Assembly (NCBI GenBank): GCA_032718475.1
Contig: JAUCBJ010005758.1
Coordinates: 1 to 43,903, forward strand
Origin: Nemertoderma westbladi
Taxonomy: Eukaryota > Xenacoelomorpha > Nemertodermatida > Nemertodermatidae
Direction of reading: 5' to 3'
DNA length: 43,903 nucleotides
In this document: piece after piece, positions 30,880 to 40,683 of the stretch
Numbering within the stretch: position 1 is the stretch's first letter
How the letters are laid out: each line of letters opens with the position of its first letter
The notes under the pieces: generated by a model
Databases searched by the model: none
What the model saw: only the letters and a program-made list of their open reading frames with translations
What the model was told of the DNA's origin: nothing
Position numbers and translations under genes: made by a program

Positions 30880-31515
30880 TCGCCACAGCACCTGACCTCA
30901 GATCCCGTGCCCTTGCCAATTCCACGGCTTTGCACCATGCTGGAGACTGGCTTCAAGCCATCCCCTCTGAGAGTCTGGGCCTACACTTCCTGGACCAGGA
31001 ATTCAGGCTCTCCCTGGACTACTGGCTAGGTGTTCGCATGGTCTCGGAACCAACTCCCTGTCCCATCTGCTCCTCTGCCTCTGACCCCTTTGGAGACCAT
31101 CATGTTGGCTGTGGCGGTGAAGGAGACAAGATATCACGCCATGACTCACTCCGGAACGCTATCTTCCAAGCAGCCCAATCAGCAGCTCTAGCGCCCAGGA
31201 GTGAAGTCCCTGGCCTGATCCCTGGCTCCCGCAGTCGCCCTGCCGATGTGCACCTTCCCAACTGGAAAAGGGGCCAGCCCATGGCACTAGACGTCACAGT
31301 TATCACCCCCTTCCAGTCACGAACCCTCTCCCAAGCCGCCAGTACCCCTGGACATGCACTCTCCATCGCCGGGAACGCAAACTCACCGCCCACCTCGAGG
31401 AGCGCCGCAATTCGGGTGTGGGATTAACCCCTCTCTTGGTGGAGGCCCTGGGCGGATGAGACTCGGACTCCAGCAGTGCAGTCCTCTGGGAAATCCTCGG
31501 GCCCACGCGCTCCGG
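30880..31515 (+). pseudogene. Retroelement C-terminal fragment with CCHC and restriction-like endonuclease signature
   Basis: The plus-strand frame (open from about 30882) reads HHAGDWLQAIPSESLGL, then a zinc-finger-like CPIC...FGDHHVGC, then SRHDSLRNAIFQAA, and RPADVHLP...ALDVTVITP. The order CxxC, HxxxC, RHD, (R/K)PDxx, DV is that of the C-terminal zinc finger and PD-(D/E)xK-like endonuclease of R2-type LINEs and related retroelements. Near 31350 the reading shifts by one base: RRERKLTAHLEERR and LLVEALGG continue in another frame. The RT part is missing, and a 22-nt G run immediately precedes the fragment. GC content is much higher than in the surroundings, as expected for a recent insertion. 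Inactive. Confidence 0.65.
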
Positions 31516-32120
31516 CCCGCGATTTCAGGTACGGCCCGCTTCCTCTCCACTCCAATTTTCGCGTTTTTAGAATATTCGTTGACGGTTCTATTTAAAGACT
31601 ATTCAATATTTAAAGACGGTCAAACAAACAGACCAACTAACAAACATACCAAAATACAATCAGACATACAGATGTCAAGTTTATTTTAAAATAGAACATA
31701 TTTTATTTCCTTCCGCATAGAAAAGGCGTTAAACAATCAACTAACTACAATATATTCTAACTTCTCAACAACTTTATTAACATCGCTGTGCTCTGTAAAT
31801 AAAATATCTAGAATAATAGTGAAAACAATGCTCGACAATATTTGTCATGCAATAAATAATTACTAAATTCCATATAATTTCACCCTCTGTTCTTACCGGA
31901 CAGTTAGTTAGTGGGGTCCGGTCAGTTCATAGACCGAAAGATAGCAAGCTAACTTGAAGTATGTATATAGAATATATCGTGTATTTTAATATTTTATTGC
32001 CTATACTGACACTGTTACGGTAAAGAGCTATTATTGTCTTAGTATGTGGTACCACGCTAAAATGTTGTAACTGACATATATTTTGGTAATGAATTAATTT
32101 TTAATTAATTAATTAATTAA
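31516..32120. other. Spacer, no gene seen
   Basis: AT-rich sequence with a CAAACAAACAGACC-type stretch near 31620 and (TTAA)n near 32095-32120. Nothing coding is supported. Confidence 0.6.
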
Positions 32121-32123
32121 TAA

Positions 32124-32219
32124 TAGCCAGAGCACATTTCAGCCTTGCTTCTTGCAAAAATATACTGGAACTCATTTAGCTACCATGTAAAGAACATGGT
32201 AGCTAAATGAGTTCCAGTA
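32124..32219. repeat. SINE-tail-related sequence with a perfect 26-bp hairpin
   Basis: TACTGGAACTCATTTAGCTA plus CCATGT (32163-32188), loop AAAGA, then its exact reverse complement (32194-32219). Both the 5' flank (ATAGCCAGAGCACAT, about 32125) and the hairpin arm (ATGGTAGCTAAATGA) match parts of the SINE tail at about 41603-41645 (TTAGCCAGGGCGCAT, ATGGTAGCTAAATGA). The hairpin is therefore probably a SINE 3' segment copied and inverted. Confidence 0.85.
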
Positions 32220-33561
32220 GATTTTTAGTAGCATGGCGATAACAATTGCATGGTGGCATCACAATTTCATCGTTAATTTATTTCATCAAAGTTCCAAAAT
32301 ATTAATATAATCTTACTTATAAATTATGCGTTTGGAACGTCAATAAGTTGAAATGAAATACCAACATCTCTTACATCATTGTATGAAAATAACACTATTT
32401 AGCGTCACCAAAGACACTTCCTCACTGGGCTCGCTTGGTGCATAAACACAATCGGGTCAGAACATTGAAAATTCCTACTATAATGTATAATGAAAGCAAA
32501 TACATTTAATCTCTTATAATTTGTTACAAATAATTTGGACTTAAACAAATAAAATTATTACCTAATATTTAGATGATTTCCAAAAAAAATACGAAAATAA
32601 ACTCGATAAATTAAATATGCAGATACGTAGGCCAAGGTACATCAAATAAATCAAAAGAAAAAGAAACAGTATTTAACAACTATTGATAACTATTTCACTA
32701 GAAACAGCGAACCGGAAACACTGAGACCACTTCCACTCAAATAGCGCACAATACAACAAAAGGTTAAAAGCAAGGGCAACCGGCTTCTCGTAAAAATACC
32801 CGGTGATGATTATCTGATAATCTGTTTTGATTCGATTTTGTGACAATAGCGATGGTTGTTCATGTTTTATAAACCCAAAAAATTGAACAAGAATCCATTA
32901 ATCGTATTTAAAGGAGGTTTATTTCACTATAAAGTTGTATCATCTCGTATTTCCCTTTGAAGGTTTTCCGCGTGATCGTGCAACCTCTTTGTGAATTACT
33001 TAAAATGGGTTTTATAAATACATACAAATTCGACATCCGACCGCAGTTTTAATTAACAGGTTGTCAAATATAATCAAGAATTAATTATTATTTTCTACAA
33101 CAAGTTAAAATGTTCAGAAATATGACAGAAATATAGAACTAAATTCCTAATAACATTTACCAAATAATTAGCTAAAATTCTGAAATGGATTTCAAGTTAT
33201 GTGATATGAAAAACCAGTAAGAATTCTTATACTGCAATGCAGCAACTACCTAAGACTAATACACATTCGTTATATTATATATCACAGAGTTCATGCATTG
33301 TTTCACACGCAAAATCTGGGCCCTATTTATATTGGATAAAATCTAGACAGTCGGACGGCCGACAAACGTTATTTATGTTAAGAGAAATTAAATTATTCTA
33401 ACGAAAACACAACGAGAATTAAGCGAAGCGATAACAATGCCATTTTTTCATAATAACGGTTGTCGGCATAGCTTTTAGATTATTTAATTATTAATTATTT
33501 AATAACAAGTTACAACATTGTTAATATTCTTAGCAAGACAGCTTAGAAAAGTCGGCAATGA
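32220..33561. other. Spacer, no gene seen
   Basis: AT-rich, with no supported ORF, RNA gene or transposon border. Confidence 0.55.
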
Positions 33562-33636
33562 CGACCAGGTGGGATCGAACTAGGTGATCTCTGGGTTGGA
33601 AGTCTGATGGTCTACCCATTCAGCTAGCGGCTCGGG
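33562..33636 (-). repeat. tRNA-like SINE head
   Basis: On the minus strand: A-box-like TAGCTGAATGGGTAGA (33626-33611) and B-box GTTCGATCCC (33580-33571), 75 nt overall, with CTTCCAA in anticodon-loop position. The acceptor and T stems do not pair well, so this is a tRNA-derived SINE head or decayed tRNA, not a functional tRNA gene. It lies about 240 bp beyond the kinase gene's stop codon. Confidence 0.5.
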
Positions 33637-33878
33637 TAAAAGATAGACCTAAAATACTACCTGATACCTTGTATGTCCGCAATTTATGTCATCATGGCTT
33701 CCCAACTATCAATCATCTATCATCTATCATCCATCATCTGCAGCAACTGTGATCAACCCTACTGTAAATGGCCGTAAAACTACTTTGTTAATAACAACTT
33801 CATCTCGCTTGGCCTGAAGAAATTACCATAATTACAATGTATAACTGATTTATGAATTAATTATTAAATAAACACAAT

Positions 33879-36636
33879 CTACTTGCCAGGAACTGATTTT
33901 AGTTTAAATCTCTCTAAAATTTCGCTGATATTATTAAACTTTGGACGCAATGCTGGGTCTATATTCCAGCATCGTTGCATCAAGTCCACCACTGCTGACG
34001 GCATTGACTCTGGTGCTGGCATCCTGTAACCTTCTCCAATCTTTATCTGACAGTCTCTGTTAGTCATCCCCTTATAAGGTTGATCTCCACAACTGTAAAC
34101 CTATAATAGTAATGTGGAAGAGTATATGTCATTCCCAACAAAAAATATAACAAAGAAATTCACTGCAGTTTGCAAATACTGAAACTAATGTACGTGTCAG
34201 GACGAAACATGAGCGAAAATTCATAGCCTATGCCAATAAGAAGCTCTAATTTCTTACCTCCCACATCAATATCCCAAACGACCAGACATCACTCTTTGAA
34301 GTGTAGACCATCCCTTTTCCATATCCTTCCGGTGATGTCCATTTTATCGGAATCGCTTTCCGTCCAGGACCCATTGAGTAAACTCCTTCATCAGGCTCCC
34401 TTGACAAACCAAAATCAGAAATCTTCACAGTAATGACATCATAGACCAAACAATTACGGGCAGCTAAATCTCTGTGAATGATATTACTCGCCTCAAGATA
34501 GCACATACCATGACTCACATCCATACACATCGATAGCATGTCTCTCTGTGGGATCATTGACCTATGCTGTTTAAGATATTTCAATAGTTCTCCCTTAACA
34601 GCATACTCAAGAACAATATACTTCTTTAACATAGTAATTCCTTCTAAACGGACAATATTAGGATGCTTCAAAATTTTGAGCAGCTCTGCTTCACCTAAAA
34701 ATTGATCATGTTGTAAAACGCTTGAACATGTTTTTATTGCGACGGATTTATTGGTCGTCTCAAGCATCCCTTTATAGACTTCTCCAAAGTTACCCTTTCC
34801 AATAGAATTACCTTGTGTCAAATACCTGTCCTCAATAACCCAAGGTTCTTTGCGCTTTCCACATGGATGAGTAAGCCGTAATCCGCTGGAATGAGTAACT
34901 GGAATTTTACGTTGAATCATATCATTCAGAAGATCCTTTACAGAATGATAACTATCCCTTTCCAGTTTGTACTTCCCATTTTCGTATAAAATCTTAAAAT
35001 GAGAGCAATTATTTTTGGAAGCCGGGCTGTAAACGCTTATGATAAATTTTTTATACTTCTTTGAGTAGCGCACCAGGAACTCTTCAGGTTTTTCGAGAAG
35101 AGTTTCTGCATCTTGTCGGGTTATATCTCCATAGTACCATATTTCATTTTGCATTCTGTCATGAGACAACGTAACAATATTATCTTCCCTTCTTAAAGAG
35201 GATCTTTTAAAGGATTGTTGAGAGAAACGATTCTTAGCTGAGTTATCATCACTGAATGGTTTAACACGTGGTTGAACATTGTAAGAATCACTTGCGGGAT
35301 TGTGGGATCTTCTCCAACTGTCTTTAAATATGCGATGTTCTTTGTCCTTGGCAGGACTACTGCTCCGACTACGAGGAGATCTCCTCCTGAAACCATCTCC
35401 AGCGATATCTGGAAGACAAATTTCCTTTTCAGGTAACTCCATTGCACCCTTGATCATGTCCAATTGTTCCTTCGCTCGGCCCTGCTCACTCCTATGGTCA
35501 CTTAGCAATATCTTTATTCGAAATTTATCGAGTTGCAATCGAAGTAGTTGCATCAGTGAATAATCATCTACATTAGTACATTCAGCCAATCTCTCTTCAA
35601 CAGCAATGAGAGCCTTTTCATCATCTTCTAATCTCTGAGTGGAAATATCATGACGTCTGGTGACATCACCCAAATTCAATTTCAATTCCTCTATGCCGTA
35701 GTTAGAAACAAGTACTGGAATGTTGTTAATAACTTCTTTATAATTAACAAATGGTTCTTTTTCTAATTTATTAATTCCTGAACTTCCGAAATGCGATGAA
35801 CAAATCTCGTAGTTTCTGGAAGCACCATGGTTCATTAACTCATCCTCGGGTTTGAACATACTGACAGTCTCACAAAACTCATTATTTAATGCTACTTGAT
35901 TTTTGAGATATTGGCTATCAACTGCAGCACACTTTTTTAAAACACTAAGAAACTGTTCATACAAATTGCATTGAATACTTTCAAACCCATCCAATATCTC
36001 TGGGAGTGGACTATCCTTAGTCTGATAATCTTCCAAGTTAACATAATCAACATTTAGCTTATTTTGTAATTGATGCAAATTTTTCATTGTCTTTAGGTAA
36101 TTGTCTTTCGCAGATGTCAAATGTTTACCTTCATGTCCAATACTTAGGACTCTCTCATACTTTGTTTTATTAGTACTCTCCTCTTTCAACAGGGACTCAA
36201 TTTTCTTTTCATTTTTTCTATAATCTTGGGTCATTTTTGTTGTCTCATCTGTTACACATTTTACTTTTTCTTGGAGCATCTTGAAAGATGTTTTTCGTGC
36301 CATCCTAAGAGCTGTTAAAATTGGTAACACCTCCTTTTCTAAATCATGGATCGCCACTTTTGTGTAGTCAGACATCAACCCTGACCCTTCAAAGGCGCTT
36401 CGACATATTGACAGAAGTGGTGAGTTATCGGATTTACTTGGAAGAAAACGATAATTTTCTATCTCTGTTAACTTTAGAGATACATCTTTCATGTATTTGA
36501 TTTTAGTTTCAACAAGCCATTGAAGGGCATCAATGAGTTTTAGTTCAGTAGTACACTGAGAATCCAAGAATGAAAATCCAACACTATTGTTTAAGCGCTG
36601 GCTATATGAAGAATATTGAACTGCTGGTTGAGCCAT
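33879..36636 (-). CDS. FES/FER: FES/FER-family non-receptor tyrosine kinase, two exons
   Basis: Exon 1 is 36636-34258 (793 codons) and exon 2 is 34100-33879 (73 codons plus TAG). The 157-bp intron (34257-34101, GTAAGA...TAG, phase 0) falls in the kinase C-lobe after DVWSFGILMWE. The predicted protein is 866 aa, against about 820 for vertebrate FES and FER. Domains: F-BAR region about 12-265, coiled-coil 300-405, Ser/Arg-rich linker 415-490 (RRRSPRSRSSS), SH2 about 499-590 (W500, FLVR 520-523), kinase about 605-860. Catalytic residues are all present: glycine loop GKGNFG (613-618), Lys635 in VAIK, Glu649, HRDLAARN (721-728), DFG (741-743), activation-loop Tyr753, WTSPE (766-770). So it should be an active cytoplasmic kinase that senses curved membrane through F-BAR and phosphotyrosine through SH2. 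I cannot separate FES from FER; most invertebrates have one gene. ATG 36636 is the first Met and fits the usual F-BAR start. Confidence 0.93.
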
Positions 36637-36754
36637 TAAATTGAGTTAATAATATTGATGGTGAGATTAACTATTGAAGTTATTATGAAGATTGTAACTA
36701 CCTGAGTATCAACAGTTTCAAATTTAAAAATAATATCTTGTACTCACTATTTAC

Positions 36755-36776
36755 TGTAATGTTCTAGAACATTACA
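36755..36776. promoter_or_regulatory. Perfect 22-bp palindrome upstream of the kinase ATG
   Basis: TGTAATGTTCT is followed directly by its exact reverse complement AGAACATTACA, about 120 bp upstream of the kinase start codon. The core TTCTAGAA is the inverted nTTCnnGAAn pair bound by heat-shock factors, and a further GAA follows at 36778-36780. A regulatory role is inferred from position and symmetry. The same core occurs in non-genic sequence near 29622, 30263 and 30284, so it could instead belong to a repeat. Confidence 0.45.
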
Positions 36777-37349
36777 AGAAAAGTATAAGTAAATTTAAAA
36801 GTAGAAAAGTTTAAATTGCAATTGTGTATAATAAAGTTAGTTATGCTGTTGAGTACAAGTATGTAAAGTTTAGTAGAACAAAATGACTATTTTAGGACTA
36901 TTTCATATTTCAGGTATTTTCAAGATAATGGAAGCAATTTCGATATGTGATCCAATTTGTTTAAACCTTTCAGTATTTTCTCTATTTTTGTGGTAAGATT
37001 AATATTGGTAATGCTCTAAGATAGTGTGGTGCCCAAACTACCTTATAGGTAAGAGCCAAGATAGGGGGAAGCTTTAGGTTGCCTCCAGTAATTTATGGTT
37101 AAGTTAACTTTACTTAACATAGCATCTATATCATTGAGGTATAGGGGGGGGTTTGGAGTGTTGCAAGATATCATTAATTGCGGTATGGAAACCCCAATTA
37201 TCATTTGATGTATTACCATATAAGAGTCATTGTATTGCAGTAGTAAGTTGGCGCACATATACGGTTGTGGGACCGACTGTCAAACTCTCCTGTAACAGAA
37301 GACTAATTACGTTTATATTAAAAGTTAGGGTAGGCCTAATATAATGAAT
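36777..37349. other. Spacer upstream of the kinase gene
   Basis: AT-rich, with no ORF supported. It may include the 5' untranslated region and promoter of the minus-strand kinase; no TATA or initiator element is evident. Confidence 0.5.
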
Positions 37350-37551
37350 TAAATTGAATATATTTTGATGGCTAAGTGCCAACATTTTCAATAATCCCAA
37401 AACAATAATAGTTATATATATATATATATTCTATAACTATAATATTAGACGTTACTACTATAGTTACATAGTCATATCATATATAATCTACTATTTTAAG
37501 ATTATTTATTGACAATGTAGGCACTTAGCCATTGAAATAAATTTAATTTCT
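37350..37551. mobile_element. ~200-bp MITE-like inverted-repeat element
   Basis: The arms at 37350-37386 and 37511-37551 share GATGGCTAAGTGCC in inverted orientation (right arm: GGCACTTAGCCATT), with a diverged AT-rich extension outward. The interior is AT-rich with a TA microsatellite (about 37415-37428). No clear target duplication was found. Confidence 0.65.
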
Positions 37552-37733
37552 ATATTACCCTTACTTTCATAATAATACGTAATTAACGTAATGGGGTGAT
37601 ATGATTCGGCTATCATTATCTGGGTCAGAGTCATTTACCATTCATCTCATTGCTGCTGTAAGCAGGATGATGCTTCGGGCAGAAGAGATGAAGCGGTATG
37701 CCTGGGTCAGTGGTCTAATGTGAAACATAAGCG

Positions 37734-38031
37734 ATGGGTGTTGAAAAACAACAAGATATAGGGTCTAAACACCGGAAAATAATATTAAATTCAGAAAACA
37801 AAAGTTATCACCCTACCGGGCTATTTCAGGTTTAATAAAAACGTATGTACTAAATGTAAATATTTAATACTATCGGACTATTACATATTTACATTTAGTA
37901 CATACGTTTTTATTAAACCTGAAGCAGCCCGGTAGCGCGAAAACGTTTGTATTTTGAATTAAATATTTTTTGCCGGGGTTTAGATCCAATAAATTTGCCG
38001 GCCTATATATCTTGTTGTTTTCAACACCCAT
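37734..38031. mobile_element. 298-bp foldback element
   Basis: ATGGGTGTTGAAAA at 37734 is mirrored by TTTTCAACACCCAT ending at 38031, and most of the sequence between folds back. The innermost arms, 37814-37863 and 37885-37933, pair over about 48 bp (GTTTAATAAAAACGTATGTA and its complement) with few mismatches, around a loop of about 20 nt. Small bulges interrupt the outer arms. There is no coding sequence. It is a foldback/snap-back MITE; the target duplication is not clear. Confidence 0.8.
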
Positions 38032-40683
38032 CCTTTGGCAGAAAGCCGTAGTGAATGAAGGTGTACCGATGTACGACTCTTAAACCATCGGAATAGAGGT
38101 TAAGGTTTTCTCAGATGGATGTAACCATGGCGGGTGTATATAACCGAATCACTAACAATACACAGGAGCCACCACCACAAATCTGTGAAACCATATCAGA
38201 ATATTCACCGATAACTAGGCCATCTGAAACCTCAGAAGCAACCCGAAGTCTTCCCGCTTTTGGTTGAAGGCAGGGAAAAGAGGAGGGTGTCACTGCAAAA
38301 CTAAACAACCCATTCTTTATTCCCCAGCAGAGGCCAAGCTTCCATTGTGCGTCTGGGTTTGCGTAAAGACTAATCTCTAACTAACTATTTGACTATGAAC
38401 AGAAAGAGTGTGAAATTTTTACATCCTTTAGTGGATTCGAACCTGCACGTCAAACATTATTGTGACAGCAGCAGTCAGTGTTTTCCTGTCAACAAGGTAA
38501 ATAAAATAGATTACTTATTTACTTAGAACGCAGCAAGTGACGGTCAATAAAGTCGATTCAGGAACAAGAAGAAACGTAAATTTAAGCATTATATTTTCTG
38601 TTTTTCTCAGCAAGTTCAAATTGTCTTGATATTGCTATTTGATATAACTTGATAATTCAACTGTTTATTTGAACTGGAGCTTATAATTAATCAATCATAC
38701 GTAATAGTAATTTTTTTGAAACTGATACTTTATTTTCTAACGGTATTAAAAATTGCAACATTCTTTTAAATCGGAGGGCAGAAATTGGTACAATAGTACT
38801 TCAGTTAAAGTCATTAGATTATTAATAAATCATTATGTACTGTAATTATTTACCTTATAGCAGTTTTAAACGGAAAGTTAATTTTTCCCAGTGGTTAATT
38901 AATACACTAATTGAACTAGGACAATTGCCACCCGGCCAAATGCCTCCGAATGCTTTGCTTTCCAATGCTTTTCCACTGGACTATTATTGCCCCCGAGAAA
39001 AATTGCCTGCCGGCAATTGGCCCACGATATCTTATTTACAGAATATATTTCCTACGATTTTCTAGAATTCAATAATATTAGCCTTGATTTAATATTTATG
39101 TGTTTTTTCTAAATATTTAGATTTTTTTCTAGAACAATTTGATTGGCCTTATGCTATATATCGGTATAGCTTTGTTAAGAGATATTGAATAGCTTCAGTT
39201 GGTTAATATTTTATTTTAATTGAAATGAAATACTTCAGTTGGGAAATATCGGAATTATTGAGCACATAATTAAGCAAACATGGAATTTTTATATAATATT
39301 TAGCTAAATAAAATTAATTTTAATGTTGTAACAAGTAAGAGGAACTTGACATAACTTGTTAGTTAGGAACGACCTTTTTATTTTGCAATTTTCCTCGGGG
39401 AAAATTTATTGTTTGGTGGGTAAGTGTCATTGGGGGGCAATTGTCCGCCGGGGTAATTATTCGGGTGCTACTATCCTCTGGAGGAATTGTCCGGTTATCC
39501 TTGAGTCCTATCACGCAAAAATAATACATAATAATAACTTGCATAGCACCAGGGTCGGAATTCGATTGTGGGGCGCCTTATGCCTTGCCTATTAAATTCG
39601 GTCTAAATGTTTAGGGCCAGGTGTTAGTAGTTTGTTGTTAGGCCTATTATTTCCCTGATACTTTCATTAATAATAATTGCTAATTTTTTCAAATGTAACA
39701 AATTTCACAGATGATAATGATATAAAAGATAATAAAATAAGAATGTTTATTTTTTAATTTTATATTCTTTACATGCCGTGATGGTACAAATTATTCTCTA
39801 TTAGTTACCGGTATACCATTTTATTTTCTTGGATGTTAGTCACACACTGAGAGTAATGGAATATAATCATAACGCATTCAATAATGAAGTAATAATACTT
39901 CAAATTTAGTGTTATTATTATTATGTTAGAGGCCCCATTAGTGTAGGAAGCCAGCACCATTGCTAAGGGAGGCCCTAGTTCAAGGTCTATTTGATTGGCC
40001 TATACCTAACACGTCCCTGCGCACATAGCACGAAAGTACAGTATATACTGTATTATTATAAATTTAAATAAATAGTTTTAAAATTAATTAAATCATAGAA
40101 ATTTCATTTTCGGTAAATAATTCAACTATTAATAACCTATATAATATAAAGCAATTAGTTACACCTTTACTTATATAAATCATTCAGGTAATAAAAACTC
40201 CCTTTTTATTGAATAAGTAGAGTTAAGCCCTGTCAGTAACACTCCTTTATCTGCTGGTATTTGAATATTAAACCGTGATATTACTGTTGGATTTATTATA
40301 AAATAAAACTAGTAACTAACTAGTTGTGCTAGTGATAACGTGATGAACTTTGGTATTAGGCCTACCACCGACATCCAGCATACAAACAGTTTTGCAGTAT
40401 TCGGGTAATAACAAAACCATTTGATCAGTCAGTAATAAATAAACTACCACAGAATTGGTGTATTTATTTGCCTTTAATATTATAGTCATAGAGATTTAAT
40501 CTATGATGTGTGTTGGTCATTTTTCTTGGAAATTAAATCAATATTATAAACAGAGACTTTTCAAATAATGAAAAATAGTTTTTAATTTTGAACACAACTT
40601 CACCTCACTCATATGAGCATATTTTGACACCATACAAAATATACTAGAAACTGTAATATTGTACCGGTACTGGGCAATTCCAT
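38032..40683. other. Spacer with degenerate inverted repeats, no gene seen
   Basis: No gene supported. It includes GGACAATTGCCACCCGG (38929-38945) and the inverted counterpart GGGGGGCAATTGTCC (39432-39446), plus CCCCCGAGAAAAATTGCC (38990) against GCAATTTTCCTCGGGG (about 39385). These look like a decayed inverted-repeat element spanning roughly 38.9-39.5 kb. A B-box-like GGATTCGAACCTGC (minus) lies near 38432. Confidence 0.5.

Noticed and set aside
30930-31427. Host zinc-finger protein
   Set aside because: The CCHC plus RHD and PD/DV order and the abrupt GC change fit a retroelement 3' fragment better, and its reading frame is broken.
35193-35563. Small frames on both strands inside the kinase exon
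   Set aside because: They are shadows of the F-BAR/SH2 linker coding sequence in other frames.
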